A DNA stretch of 64,000 bases, taken from Agrobacterium salinitolerans. Lineage in GTDB: Bacteria; Pseudomonadota; Alphaproteobacteria; Rhizobiales; Rhizobiaceae. Location of the stretch: assembly GCF_002008225.1 (NCBI RefSeq), contig NZ_MRDH01000022.1:110669-174668 (forward strand), written 5' to 3'. Shown here piece by piece: positions 7,391 to 16,007 of the stretch (its first letter is position 1; every line of letters begins with the position of its first letter). Below the pieces are notes generated by a model that had not been told where the DNA came from, searched no databases, and saw nothing but the letters and a program-made list of their open reading frames with translations. The position numbers and the translations under genes are program-made.

Positions 7391-8575
7391 ATGCGAATGC
7401 GGCTGGGGGGATATATCGCGCTTGTTCTCGGGCTTGCCTGCGCCTGCGGCGCGCAGGCGCAGCAAAAGGCCGATGAGCACAATGTCACCTATAAATCCGG
7501 CATTGCTTATGACAGCAATTATTTCGCCGACACCAACCGGCTGAGCGCGATATCGCTGCGCACCGGCTTCGGGCTCAATGGCAAGATAACGCTGGAGGGG
7601 GCGGAGCTGCGTTATTCGCTCGAGCAGGAAGAGGTTCGCCTACCCCGCTATCGTTTCGCCAATGAACATAACACCATCGCTACGCTGGGTCTGACGAAGC
7701 GCTTTTCCGACAAGCTGGAATGGGCTGTTGAGCTGCGCGGTACCCGCAGCGATGCCGGCGATATTTTCCTGCATCTGCCGGAAGAAGACATTGGTTACCG
7801 ACAGCTGGATCACAAGCTGGAGGCGTCTTCCCAGCTCGGCATCCTCGCCCTTGGCGGCAAGAACACGCTGACGGCAAGCATCACCAGCCTGATGAAAGGC
7901 AAGGCGCGGTTCCGCCCGGCCTATTTCCTGCCCACCCGACTGGAAGCCAACGAGGCGCTTTTATCGCTGAAGGCCGAACATGCACGATCGCTCGGCGGTG
8001 GCGAGGCGGGGCTGACGCTTGTTTACGACCGTATCGCCGTGCCTGAGGGGCAGCAGGAAAAATATGAACGTTTCCCGGCCCAAACGCTGCGCGGCTCTCT
8101 GGCCTATGGTTACAGGTTCTCCGACCGTTTCGCGGTTCTGGCCGAAGCGGGTTTCACATCCATTTCCGGCGATGAGATCAGCGACAAGGTAAAGCGCACC
8201 CGCCCCTATCTGCGGGCCGAGGCCGAGGTGAAGGCCACCGATCGCATCGCCTTCGGCGTCGGCTTTTCGCAGGACTATGCGCTTTTCGATCCGGATGATC
8301 CGATTGCGGAATTCCATCGCCGCTTTCAATTCGTCATGAAAAGCAGGCTCACCGAAAAGGTGGGGCTCGATCTTGCGCTGCATCGCGTCCACAAGGACTG
8401 GATCTATTATAATTACGATACCAGCGAGCGCAGGCTGGTCGCAACGCTGTCCTTCGATACCGGCAAGAACAGCAAGCTGGAGCTGGAGTTCAACCGCCTG
8501 CTGCATGGCGAGCGCGATACCGATCTTGCCTATAGCGGCTCCAGCATCACCTCGCGCTTCAGCGGCACCTTCTGA
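7391..8575 (+). CDS. Predicted outer-membrane beta-barrel protein
   Basis: A 394-aa protein with a signal peptide (residues 1-23, ending GAQAQ) and a C-terminus ending in Phe (SSITSRFSGTF), as expected for BAM-inserted outer-membrane barrels. Alternating hydrophobic and polar strands dominate (for example YDSNYFAD, LRTGFGLNG, GLDLALHR, RLVATLSFD). No specific family is recognised; it resembles the uncharacterised surface-lipoprotein or capsule-barrel type proteins of rhizobia. It is transcribed alone, divergently from the small secreted protein, from an AT-rich 264-bp region (7127-7390). An ATG two codons downstream is an alternative start. Confidence 0.75.
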   Translation: MRMRLGGYIALVLGLACACGAQAQQKADEHNVTYKSGIAYDSNYFADTNRLSAISLRTGFGLNGKITLEGAELRYSLEQEEVRLPRYRFANEHNTIATLGLTKRFSDKLEWAVELRGTRSDAGDIFLHLPEEDIGYRQLDHKLEASSQLGILALGGKNTLTASITSLMKGKARFRPAYFLPTRLEANEALLSLKAEHARSLGGGEAGLTLVYDRIAVPEGQQEKYERFPAQTLRGSLAYGYRFSDRFAVLAEAGFTSISGDEISDKVKRTRPYLRAEAEVKATDRIAFGVGFSQDYALFDPDDPIAEFHRRFQFVMKSRLTEKVGLDLALHRVHKDWIYYNYDTSERRLVATLSFDTGKNSKLELEFNRLLHGERDTDLAYSGSSITSRFSGTF

Positions 8576-8682
8576 AATTCCTTGGCGGCCCGCGCGAAGG
8601 ATCAAACCCATCAGGTCGAAATTCGGTCCCAATTTCTGCTAGAGTCGGGCCTTCAAGATTCGAAGGCAGGACAGACCGGATA

Positions 8683-9324
8683 ATGAACAGACGCATTTTG
8701 CTCCTCGCGGTCGGCCTCGCCTGCGTTCCAGTCGCGGCGGTTGCGCATCCGCATATCTTTGCCGAAGCCCGCATGGAAATCGTTGAGGGGCCGAACGGCA
8801 CCGTTCAGGAAGTGCGCAACATCTGGCGTTTCGACGAGATGTTTTCCGCAAGCGTGGTGATGGATTACGACAAGAACAGCGATCTGAAGCTCGACAAGGA
8901 CGAGCTGGCGGAAATCGGCAATACGGTCAAGGAATCGCTTGCCGAATATTCCTACTACACCTTCATCACCGCCAATGGAAAACCGGTGGAGTTTGGGAAG
9001 CCCGACGCCATTCACGTGGACTACAAGGACAACCAGATCCTGATGTTCTTCTCCGTGAAGCCGACCAAACCGCTCGCAGTCAAGGGCAAGCTCTCCTTCG
9101 GCGCCTGGGATCCGACCATGTACACGGCGATCGATTTCGCAAAGGACGGCGATATCGCGACCGAGGGCAAGGACCTGAATGCCTGCAAGCATCATGTCGT
9201 CCGACCCGATCCGGACGAGGTGATCTCGCAAAACCAGAGTTCGCTGACCGATGCCTTCTTCAACGATCCGACCGGAACCGACATGACCAAACTCTTCGCC
9301 ACCCGGCTGGAGATATCATGCTGA
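8683..9324 (+). CDS. DUF1007-family periplasmic protein
   Basis: A 213-aa exported protein (signal peptide to about residue 20, ending AVAHPH) of the DUF1007 family. Directly after cleavage lies HPHIFAEARMEIVEG, whose histidines and carboxylates suggest a metal site. DKNSDLKLDKDEL (about 62-75) looks like an EF-hand-like loop. The family occurs next to, or fused with, NicO/RcnA-type nickel/cobalt permeases, and here the permease gene overlaps its end by 7 bp. It is probably a periplasmic accessory of that transporter; the metal and direction of transport are not proved by the sequence. Confidence 0.85.
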   Translation: MNRRILLLAVGLACVPVAAVAHPHIFAEARMEIVEGPNGTVQEVRNIWRFDEMFSASVVMDYDKNSDLKLDKDELAEIGNTVKESLAEYSYYTFITANGKPVEFGKPDAIHVDYKDNQILMFFSVKPTKPLAVKGKLSFGAWDPTMYTAIDFAKDGDIATEGKDLNACKHHVVRPDPDEVISQNQSSLTDAFFNDPTGTDMTKLFATRLEISC

Positions 9325-10367
9325 GCCGCAGGGCAAGCCTCGTCGCTGTCGCCATCGGCCTCGTTGCCGTGGCCGGTGCGGCCCATGCGCAGTCGCCGCT
9401 CGGCATCGGTTCGGCCGAGCCTTCATTTTCCGTTGGCGGGCCCTTCGCACCGCTGATGCAATGGATCAACGTGCACCAGCAGATGTTCTACCGTGCGCTG
9501 ACCGGCGCGTTGAAGGCCATGCGCGAGGATGGCTGGGCGCTCAGCTCGCTGATCGGCCTCTCCTTTGCTTATGGCGTTTTTCATGCCGCCGGCCCCGGCC
9601 ACGGCAAGGCGGTCATTTCGTCCTACATGATCGCCAATGAAACGCAGTTGAAACGCGGCATTCTCATTTCTTTCGTTTCGGCGCTCATTCAGGGTTTGAT
9701 GGCCATCGGCCTTGTCGGTGCCGCGTGGCTGGTGCTGCGTGGCACCTCCATCACCATGACGAAGGCCACGCAGGCGATGGAAATCGCCAGCTTCGCCATG
9801 GTGGCGCTGTTCGGCGCCTGGCTGCTGGTGCGAAAGCTCTGGTCGCTGCGCATCCGGCGCGAACCCGTTCCCGTTTTCGCCACGGCAGGTGAAACCGCCA
9901 TGCCGCGAACGACCGGCATGGGCACGGGCCTGCGCTTCCAGGGTAAGCCGGTTTTCGCAGATCATGAGCATAATGGCGCGGGCGACCTGTGCACCGCCTG
10001 CGGCAAATCCCACGCGCCCGACCCGATGTTGCTGAAGGGCAAGAACTTCAGCCTGCACGAGGCGTGGTCCGCCATTATCGCAGTCGGGCTCAGACCCTGC
10101 TCGGGCGCGATCATCGTCATGAGCTTTGCACTTCTGAATGGGCTTTATCTCGGCGGCGTGCTCTCCGTGCTCGCCATGTCGCTCGGCACGGCCATTACGG
10201 TATCGGCTCTCGCCATCATGGCCGTTTCGGCAAAGGGCCTCGCCGTGCGTTTCGCCGGCCCCGGCAGCCGCAGGGCGGCCGGCATCAGCCATGCGATAGA
10301 GATCGCCGGTGCGCTGTTCGTGCTGATCATGGGACTGCTGCTGCTCGGTGCGTCGCTTCAGCTCTAA
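9318..10367 (+). CDS. NicO/RcnA-family nickel/cobalt transporter
   Basis: A 349-aa membrane protein of the NicO family (COG2215). The two hallmark motifs are present: HAAGPGHGKAVISSYM in the second membrane segment (His-rich, metal path) and VGLRPCSGAIIVMSFAL in the later segment (Pro-Cys). A hydrophilic loop of about 70 residues between them holds DHEHNGAGDLCTACGKSH, a plausible metal-binding patch. An N-terminal signal-like segment ends AHAQS. It overlaps the DUF1007 gene by 7 bp, so the two are co-translated. RcnA members export Ni/Co and others import them; direction is open. Confidence 0.88.
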   Translation: MLSRRASLVAVAIGLVAVAGAAHAQSPLGIGSAEPSFSVGGPFAPLMQWINVHQQMFYRALTGALKAMREDGWALSSLIGLSFAYGVFHAAGPGHGKAVISSYMIANETQLKRGILISFVSALIQGLMAIGLVGAAWLVLRGTSITMTKATQAMEIASFAMVALFGAWLLVRKLWSLRIRREPVPVFATAGETAMPRTTGMGTGLRFQGKPVFADHEHNGAGDLCTACGKSHAPDPMLLKGKNFSLHEAWSAIIAVGLRPCSGAIIVMSFALLNGLYLGGVLSVLAMSLGTAITVSALAIMAVSAKGLAVRFAGPGSRRAAGISHAIEIAGALFVLIMGLLLLGASLQL

Positions 10368-10609
10368 CCGTCACGGCGGCGCTGGTAACGGGCGCGCAGC
10401 CAAAATAGCAGGAAGAAACACAGCACAGCCACCGAACCGAAGGCAGCGGCGAGCCAGGGCGAATAATCGCCCAGCCACAGCATGATCTTCGGCATGACGA
10501 AGAAGACCAGCCCGAAACCGACGATGATGAGGGCGGCGGCGAGGGCCGGAGACCAATCCTTCTTACCGTGGCTCGGCTTTTCAGGCGCCGGGTTTTCAGG
10601 CAATGGCAT
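10364..10609 (-). CDS. Small membrane protein of unknown function
   Basis: An 81-aa protein with a hydrophilic N-terminus (PENPAPEKPSHGKKDW), two predicted membrane helices (about residues 25-42 and 50-70) and a basic tail (RARYQRRRDG). The frame is open to 10666, but the ATG at 10609 overlaps the end of the acetyltransferase gene by 14 bp, implying coupled translation. It meets the NicO gene tail-to-tail with a 4-bp overlap. No family is recognised. Confidence 0.65.
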   Translation of the reverse strand: MPLPENPAPEKPSHGKKDWSPALAAALIIVGFGLVFFVMPKIMLWLGDYSPWLAAAFGSVAVLCFFLLFWLRARYQRRRDG

Positions 10610-11300
10610 CGGCAAACTCCGCACGGATATCCTCAAGCTTGCGTTGCTGCGCACCATCGGCCGCAAAATTCTCCGGCGAAAGCCAGGCTTCGAAGGCCTT
10701 GCCGATCAGCGGCCATTCGCCGTCGATCATGGAAAACCACGCCGTATCGCGGTTCTGGCCCTTCGAGACCATATGCTGGCGGAAAACGCCCTCGAAGGTG
10801 AAGCCATAACGCTTCGCCGTTATCTTGGAGGGCTCGTTTTCATTGTGGCATTTCCACTCGTAACGGCGATACCCCAGATCCTCGAAAACATGTTTCGCCA
10901 TCAGGTAATGCGCCTCGGTGGAAAGAGGCGAGCGTTTCATCTTCGCGCCATGGGCGACGGAGCCGACCTCGACCACGCCATTGGCGGGATCGGGCCGCAT
11001 ATAGCTCGCCATGCCGACGATATCGCCGGTGGCGTTTTCAACGAAGACCAGCGTGACCCAGTTAAGCTTCTGCCCTGCGCCGACAAGCCAGTCGCCGAAA
11101 GCGCTGGCATCGGGAAAGGCGCTTTGCGGGAAATATTTGAGCAGCGCATTCACGCCCTCGCCGCCAAGGGCGGTCCAGAGTTTTTCCAGATGCTTTTCGC
11201 GGTCGAACGGCTCGGCGGTCACATAACGACCCTTCAACACCACCGGCTGCGGCGGCGGACATCCCTTGAAATCACTCAGATCGCGCATTCTCTTCCCCAT
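10596..11300 (-). CDS. GNAT N-acetyltransferase, RimJ/RimL-like
   Basis: A 234-aa acyl-CoA-dependent N-acetyltransferase. The fold signatures run from LKGRYVTAEPFD (beta 1) through GMASYMRPDPANGVVEVGSV (beta 4) to EWKCHNENEPSKITAKRYGF, the acetyl-CoA and Asn/Ser region typical of the Acetyltransf_3 (RimJ/RimL) group. The C-terminal part FSMIDGEWPLIGKAFEAWL is common in rhizobial members. The substrate is unknown. An in-frame ATG at 11288 is an alternative start. It is followed at once by the small membrane protein gene. Confidence 0.85.
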   Translation of the reverse strand: MGKRMRDLSDFKGCPPPQPVVLKGRYVTAEPFDREKHLEKLWTALGGEGVNALLKYFPQSAFPDASAFGDWLVGAGQKLNWVTLVFVENATGDIVGMASYMRPDPANGVVEVGSVAHGAKMKRSPLSTEAHYLMAKHVFEDLGYRRYEWKCHNENEPSKITAKRYGFTFEGVFRQHMVSKGQNRDTAWFSMIDGEWPLIGKAFEAWLSPENFAADGAQQRKLEDIRAEFADAIA

Positions 11301-11384
11301 TTGCTGGGAGAAGGATTAGGGCAAGCGGGGCAGGATGACAACAGTGGATGTGGGGCATGAAGATGGCGCCAGAGCCTGTGGCTC

Positions 11385-11541
11385 ACCCCCCTCTGCCCTG
11401 CCGGGCATCTCCCCCACAAGGGGGGAGATAGACAAGCGGTCAAGTCTCGCCCATCTCAACATTTGCGAATGAAGTGGTGGTAGCGCCTCCTGCCGATCTC
11501 CCTCATTGTGGGGGGATACCCGGCAGGGCAGAGGGGGGGGG
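11385..11541. repeat. Long palindromic intergenic repeat, family C
   Basis: An element of about 157 bp with arms of over 40 bp: CCCCCCTCTGCCCTGCCGGG plus a CTCCCCC block on the left, and its near-perfect complement ending CCCGGCAGGGCAGAGGGGGG on the right. It fills most of the gap between the acetyltransferase and DUF533 genes. It is distinct in sequence from the other repeat families here. Confidence 0.8.
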
Positions 11542-11566
11542 TAAACCACGCCCGCCGAGGCCTACC

Positions 11567-12262
11567 TCAAACCTTCGCCGCCACCACCGTCGCCTCGATA
11601 TGATCCACCAGCGCATCCGGCAACCCAAGCCGCCCGGCAAGAAGATCGAGATAGCCCCGCTCCGCCCGCGTGTCGGCCTCGATGGCAAGCCGCGAGGCGG
11701 TGTAAAGCTCCACTTTCTGCTCTTCCGTGCGGGCGGCTGCCACCAGCGCGTCGATGTCGAGAGGATCGGCCAGTTCCTTTTCGAGGAACCGCTCGGCTTC
11801 GCTATCGAGGCCGGAGACCTGCACCTTGTCCATGATATTGGCGCGCTCCTTCTCATCGATATGACCGTCAGCCTTGGCGGCGGCGATCATCGCCTGGATG
11901 AGCTTCAGCGCAAAATCATTGGAAAGGGCGGGAGATTGCGGATGGAAGGCGGAATCGGCGGGCGGTGCGAGCAGCTCCGGCTCGGGTTTCGGCGCGACTT
12001 CAGGCGCCTGGCCGGACTTGTAATTCTTGTAGGCAAGGTACCCGAGACCGGCGATGGCGGCCACGCCGCCGATGGTGGCGACATTGCCGGCAAGCTTGCG
12101 GCCGGTCTTGGTGCCCAGAATGGCGGCGGCGAGCGCACCGGCTTTCAGGGGATTGTTCCTGGCGATATCGGCGGCCTGCCCGGCTCTGTCACGGACGCTT
12201 CCCGAAAGGCCTGGCACCTGCGAGCCGAGGAATTGTTCAAGAAGCTTCTTGGCGTCGAACAT
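11567..12262 (-). CDS. DUF533 / TerB-like protein (YebE type)
   Basis: A 231-aa protein. The N-terminal 70 residues contain a Gly/Ala-rich probable membrane segment (about 54-74, GNVATIGGVAAIAGLGYLAY), then a Pro-rich linker (about 84-105), then a TerB-like helical domain with acidic motifs AAAKADGHIDEKERANIM and LAIEADTRAERGYLDLLA, both typical of the DUF533/tellurite-resistance TerB fold, which binds divalent metal. YebE of enteric bacteria has this layout; its function is not settled. The ATG at 12262 has an AGGAG site; a TTG three bases upstream is unlikely. Confidence 0.8.
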   Translation of the reverse strand: MFDAKKLLEQFLGSQVPGLSGSVRDRAGQAADIARNNPLKAGALAAAILGTKTGRKLAGNVATIGGVAAIAGLGYLAYKNYKSGQAPEVAPKPEPELLAPPADSAFHPQSPALSNDFALKLIQAMIAAAKADGHIDEKERANIMDKVQVSGLDSEAERFLEKELADPLDIDALVAAARTEEQKVELYTASRLAIEADTRAERGYLDLLAGRLGLPDALVDHIEATVVAAKV

Positions 12263-12324
12263 CAAAATCTCCTGTAGAGGTCAAATCTACAGGGGAGATA
12301 GGGAGCCGGGGCCCGAATACAAAT

Positions 12325-12360
12325 GTCAAACCCGCTCACGCCTTCGTGAACGGGTTTGAC
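12325..12360 (-). terminator. Strong hairpin downstream of eda
   Basis: GTCAAACCCG and CGGGTTTGAC form a 10-bp stem, continued inside by TCACG/CGTGA around a CCTT loop. It starts 10 bases past the eda stop codon. The T-run after the stem is weak, but the stem is very stable. Confidence 0.7.
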
Positions 12361-12370
12361 AGATTGCAAA

Positions 12371-13009
12371 TCAGGCGCGCAATGCGGCGGCTTCGGCCGC
12401 AAGCCTGGTGATACCCGCCCAGTCGCCGGTCGCCACCAGCTCGCGCGGGGCGACCCAAGAGCCGCCGACGCAAACCACGTTCGGCAGGGAAAGGTAATCA
12501 TTGGCGTTCTTGAGCGACACGCTGCCCGTCGGGCAGAAGACGGTGCCGGCGAGCGGCGAGGACAGCGCCTTGAGATAGGGTGCGCCGCCGGCCTGTTCGG
12601 CGGGGAAGAACTTCAGCACCTTGTAACCCTCGTCACGCAGCGCCATGACTTCACTGGCGGTGGCAGCACCCGGAAGCAGCGGCACCTTTGAACCGCGCGC
12701 GGCTTCCAGCACGCTTTTGTTGATGCCGGGGCTGACGATGAAGGTGGAGCCGGCTTCCGCCGCCGCTTCGAAATCCTTGGCATTGAGAATGGTGCCGGCG
12801 CCGACATTGGCGCCTTCGACTTCCGCAGCAACGGCGCGGATGGCATCGAGAGCTGCCGGCGTGCGCATGGTGATCTCAATCGCCTTCAGGCCGCCTGCGA
12901 CCAAAGCGCGCGCAAGCGGCACGGCGGAAGCGGCATCATCCACGATCAGCACCGGTACGACCGGCTGGAGCTTGAGGATGGAGAGCAGTTTTTCGGAGTC
13001 CTGGGCCAA
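12371..13009 (-). CDS. eda: 2-keto-3-deoxy-6-phosphogluconate (KDPG) / KHG aldolase
   Basis: A 212-aa class I aldolase that splits KDPG into pyruvate and glyceraldehyde-3-phosphate, the last step of the Entner-Doudoroff pathway. The catalytic Glu (E45 in AIEITMRT) and Schiff-base Lys (K133 in VLKFFPAE) are at the same numbers as in E. coli Eda. The phosphate-binding GSW near the C-terminus and CPTGSVSL (usually CPTGGI) are present. It is monocistronic here, divergent from the CYTH gene, and ends in a strong hairpin. Agrobacterium uses this pathway as its main route for glucose. Confidence 0.95.
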   Translation of the reverse strand: MAQDSEKLLSILKLQPVVPVLIVDDAASAVPLARALVAGGLKAIEITMRTPAALDAIRAVAAEVEGANVGAGTILNAKDFEAAAEAGSTFIVSPGINKSVLEAARGSKVPLLPGAATASEVMALRDEGYKVLKFFPAEQAGGAPYLKALSSPLAGTVFCPTGSVSLKNANDYLSLPNVVCVGGSWVAPRELVATGDWAGITRLAAEAAALRA

Positions 13010-13180
13010 GATGAGCCTCCCTTGCGCAATTGAAACGATTGAAATTCCGTCTACCGATTAGCCTGCCTCGGCATTTATGTCGAGGCGCGCCAGCCGCATT
13101 TTTATCCAGATACTTCAATCAATTCGCTTCATCATACTATCATATTGCGATACTCTGGCGCCCCAGTTCGCGGAGACAGC

Positions 13181-13669
13181 ATGGCCAAGGAAATCGAACG
13201 GAAGTTTCTTGTTGCAGGCGGTGAATGGCGCAATGAGGTCACGCATAGCATGGCTTTCCGGCAGGCATATGTCGCCTCGATGGAAAACCGCTCGGTCCGG
13301 GTCAGGATCGTCGATGAGCGCGATGCGACCCTGACCATCAAGATCGGCGCAAGCGCGCTTGTCCGCGACGAATATGAATATTCCATACCCCTCAAGGACG
13401 CCGAAGAGCTGATGGCAAGCGCGCCGGGCGTGGTGATCGAAAAAACCCGCCACACCGTCGATCATGGCGGCTTCACCTGGGAAGTGGATGTTTTCGAAGG
13501 GAAATATCACGGGCTGGTGGTGGCGGAAGTGGAAATGAACGACGAAAATGCCGACCCCGATCTGCCGTCCTGGCTGGGTCGGGAAGTCACCGGAGACAAG
13601 CGCTTCTCCAACCAGTCACTCGCCATGGACTGTCCGAGCGGAGACCTGTCGGATGCCCTTCAGAATTGA
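13181..13669 (+). CDS. CYTH-domain protein (triphosphate tunnel metalloenzyme)
   Basis: A 162-aa CYTH protein. The diagnostic ExExK motif is right at the start (MAKEIERKFLV: E4, E6, K8), followed by paired basic and acidic strands (SVRVRIVDERDATLTIKIG, WEVDVFEGKYHGLVVAEVE) that line the triphosphate tunnel. Bacterial members are usually inorganic triphosphatases, or are found with CHAD proteins. The CHAD gene overlaps its end by 17 bp, a split version of the CYTH-CHAD fusion seen in E. coli YgiF. The start at 13181 was preferred over 13145 because the ExExK motif must be N-terminal. Confidence 0.92.
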   Translation: MAKEIERKFLVAGGEWRNEVTHSMAFRQAYVASMENRSVRVRIVDERDATLTIKIGASALVRDEYEYSIPLKDAEELMASAPGVVIEKTRHTVDHGGFTWEVDVFEGKYHGLVVAEVEMNDENADPDLPSWLGREVTGDKRFSNQSLAMDCPSGDLSDALQN

Positions 13670-14561
13670 CCCGAAAAAGTCCTTCGACGATGAAATCCGC
13701 CGGGCCGGGCTGGAGCTGATCGACGATGCAGTCACAATCCTTCGCGACCAGCCGTCCGGATCGCACGAGGCCGTGCACGACGCCCGCAAGCGGTTCAAGC
13801 GGTTGCGCGCCCTCTATCGCCTCATCCGCCAGGCGGTGCCGGATTTCGGCCGCGGGGAAAACGCCCGTATTCGCGATATCGCCCGCTCCCTCGCCTTTGC
13901 GCGGGATGCAACGGCACTTGTGGAGACGGCGGAATATCTCGAGGCCTTCGCCCGTTCCGATGCGCAGGGAGAAGCGCTGCGGTCGATCACCGCGATGCTG
14001 CGCGCGCGCCGCGACGACGCCATAGAACACGAGGCCGGTCTCGATGAGGCCATTGCCGCCGCCATTACCGGCTGCGGGGAAGCGCGCAGGGCGCTTGAGA
14101 CCCTGTCGCTGCCGGATGCGTTGAAGGACACGGCGCGGCTGCTAAAAAGCGCCTGGGCGAAACAGAGAAAAAGGGCGCGCAAGGCGCTCGCCGATTGCCA
14201 CGCGCAGGCCGACGTCGAGCATTTCCATGAATTGCGCAAGTCCGGGCAGGCCTATTGGATGCATCTTGGCCTGATGCGCCAGCTCTGGCCTTCCGCCATG
14301 CGCGCCAAGCGCGCCGATACCAAGCGGCTGGTGGATATTCTCGGCCACGAGCACGATCTATCGGTTCTCGCCGCCGTCGCCGACCGCGAGCCGGACCGTT
14401 TCGGCAATGGCGAGCGGCTGGCCCTGCTGCTCGACGCCATTATCGAAAGGCAGCAGGCGCTGCGTGCCGAAGCTCTTGCGCTGGCAAACGAGGTGTTTTC
14501 CGAATCCGCTCGAACCGAAAGCCGCATCGTCGGCCTGTTGTGGCGGCAGGCGGCGAAATAG
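13653..14561 (+). CDS. CHAD-domain protein
   Basis: A 302-aa alpha-helical CHAD protein. Conserved histidines and basic residues occur in both helical repeats: AVHDARKRFKRLRALYRLIR (about residues 32-51) and FHELRKSGQAYWMHL (about 190-204), with DILGHEHDLSVL between repeats. CHAD domains bind inorganic polyphosphate and localise to its granules; the basic helices here fit. The gene overlaps the CYTH gene by 17 bp, so the pair is translationally coupled, and the two proteins probably act together on polyphosphate or tripolyphosphate. Confidence 0.9.
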   Translation: MPFRIDPKKSFDDEIRRAGLELIDDAVTILRDQPSGSHEAVHDARKRFKRLRALYRLIRQAVPDFGRGENARIRDIARSLAFARDATALVETAEYLEAFARSDAQGEALRSITAMLRARRDDAIEHEAGLDEAIAAAITGCGEARRALETLSLPDALKDTARLLKSAWAKQRKRARKALADCHAQADVEHFHELRKSGQAYWMHLGLMRQLWPSAMRAKRADTKRLVDILGHEHDLSVLAAVADREPDRFGNGERLALLLDAIIERQQALRAEALALANEVFSESARTESRIVGLLWRQAAK

Positions 14562-14595
14562 GCTGGAGACGGCGTGAAAACGTCCCGCCGGGCTC

Positions 14596-14683
14596 GACGT
14601 CATCCTCGGGCCTGTCCCGAGTATCTGCAACGTTTCGATTTTGCGCGACGTGATTAGATCCTTGGGACAGGCCCAAGGATGAC
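14596..14683. repeat. Palindromic intergenic repeat, family A (copy 3)
   Basis: GACGTCATCCTCGGGCCTGT on the left and CTTGGGACAGGCCCAAGGAT on the right around an AT-richer middle. It lies in the 275-bp gap between the CHAD and trhO genes. The remainder of that gap is AT-rich upstream of trhO and probably carries its promoter. Confidence 0.8.
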
Positions 14684-14836
14684 GGAAGAAAGGTCTTGCG
14701 CTTTCGCCAATGTCGGATTTGAGGCACGAAGCACCTCCCATTTGCCTCACTCCGTCAGATATTTGACGATTTGCAAAATACACGGAACCGCCGATAAATA
14801 TTGCTTTGCGACCGCCGTCCCTGTATTTCAGCGCCC

Positions 14837-15781
14837 ATGACCGACACGACCATTCTCCCCCGCCCGGAAGTCTCTGGTGATTTCCTTGTGGCCGCGCTTT
14901 ATCATTTCGCCCGCCTGCCGCGGTTCGAGAGCCTGCGCGAGCCGTTGTTCGCGCTCTGCCAGGAAAACGGGGTCAAGGGCACGCTGCTTCTGGCCGCCGA
15001 AGGCATCAACGGCACCATTGCCGGGCCGGATGCAGGCATTCACGCCGTGCTCTCCTTCCTGCGCGCCCAGCCGGAATTTACCGCGCTGGAGCACAAGGAA
15101 AGCCGTGCCTCGCACATGCCTTTCGTACGCCTGAAGGTGAAGCTCAAGAAAGAGATCGTCACCATGGGCGTGCCGGATATCGACCCGAACCGCATCGTCG
15201 GCACCTATGTCGAGGCGCGCGACTGGAACGAGCTGATCTCCGATCCGGATACAATCGTCATCGACACCCGCAACGATTACGAGACGGCCATCGGCGTCTT
15301 CAAGGGTGCAGTCGATCCGCAGACGAAAACCTTCCGCGAATTTCCCGACTGGGTGAAGAACAATCCCGGCCTGCACAACAAGCCGAAGATCGCCATGTAT
15401 TGCACCGGCGGCATTCGCTGCGAAAAGGCCACCGCCTTCATGAAGGAACAGGGTTTCGACGAGGTCTATCACCTCAAGGGCGGCATCCTGAAATATCTGG
15501 AAGAGGTCCCGGAAGAAGAGAGCCTGTGGGAAGGCGCCTGTTTCGTGTTCGATGAGCGCGTCTCCGTGGTGCACGGCCTTGCCGAAGGCGACCACCAACT
15601 CTGCCACGCCTGCCGCAACCCGATTACACCGGAAGTGCGCCTGTCTCCCAAATTCGAGGAAGGCGTGTCCTGCCCGAGCTGTTACGACGAGCGCAGCGAA
15701 GAGGACCGCCAACGGTTTCGCGACCGGCAGCAGCAGATCGAACTGGCAAAGAAGCGCGGCGAGCGGCATCTGGGGCGGTAA
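14837..15781 (+). CDS. trhO: tRNA uridine(34) hydroxylase, rhodanese-domain (UPF0176)
   Basis: A 314-aa protein of the TrhO/YceA (UPF0176) family, which makes 5-hydroxyuridine at position 34 of certain tRNAs with molecular oxygen. An N-terminal acylphosphatase-like domain (about residues 15-110, with [13 protein letters not shown]) precedes a rhodanese domain (about 125-225). The catalytic Cys is C189 in [14 protein letters not shown]-terminal zinc-like region has CHACRNP and CPSCYDE. All family landmarks are present and the length is usual. The ATG at 14837 replaces an upstream one at 14801. Confidence 0.93.
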   Translation: MTDTTILPRPEVSGDFLVAALYHFARLPRFESLREPLFALCQENGVKGTLLLAAEGINGTIAGPDAGIHAVLSFLRAQPEFTALEHKESRASHMPFVRLKVKLKKEIVTMGVPDIDPNRIVGTYVEARDWNELISDPDTIVIDTRNDYETAIGVFKGAVDPQTKTFREFPDWVKNNPGLHNKPKIAMYCTGGIRCEKATAFMKEQGFDEVYHLKGGILKYLEEVPEEESLWEGACFVFDERVSVVHGLAEGDHQLCHACRNPITPEVRLSPKFEEGVSCPSCYDERSEEDRQRFRDRQQQIELAKKRGERHLGR

Positions 15782-15837
15782 TACCGGCCGGCTATCGGAC
15801 TGCGTAACGGTTGGTTTTTTTGAGCGGGTGCCGCGTG

Positions 15838-15961
15838 TTTCTTCTCCCCGCCGGGGAGAAGTCCGCGGCAGCGGGATGAGGGGGCAAGGGCGGTGAGATA
15901 CGGCAACGGTGCCCCCTCATCCGCCCCTTCGGGCCACCTTCTCCCCGGCGGGGAGAAGAAA
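15838..15961. repeat. RIME-like mosaic repeat, family B (copy 1)
   Basis: A 124-bp element bounded by perfect 24-bp inverted repeats (15838-15861 and 15938-15961) whose arms are themselves palindromic around CTCCCCGCCGGGGAG. Inside, GATGAGGGGGCA and TGCCCCCTCATC form a second stem. It lies between convergent trhO and the GGDEF-EAL gene. The design matches rhizobial intergenic mosaic elements (RIME type). Related copies are at 38847-38974, 37799-37824 and 24257-24306. Confidence 0.85.
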
Positions 15962-16007
15962 TGGGCCGCACCTTCAGGTGATCAAGAATGGGTGGAAGTA
16001 ATCAGCC

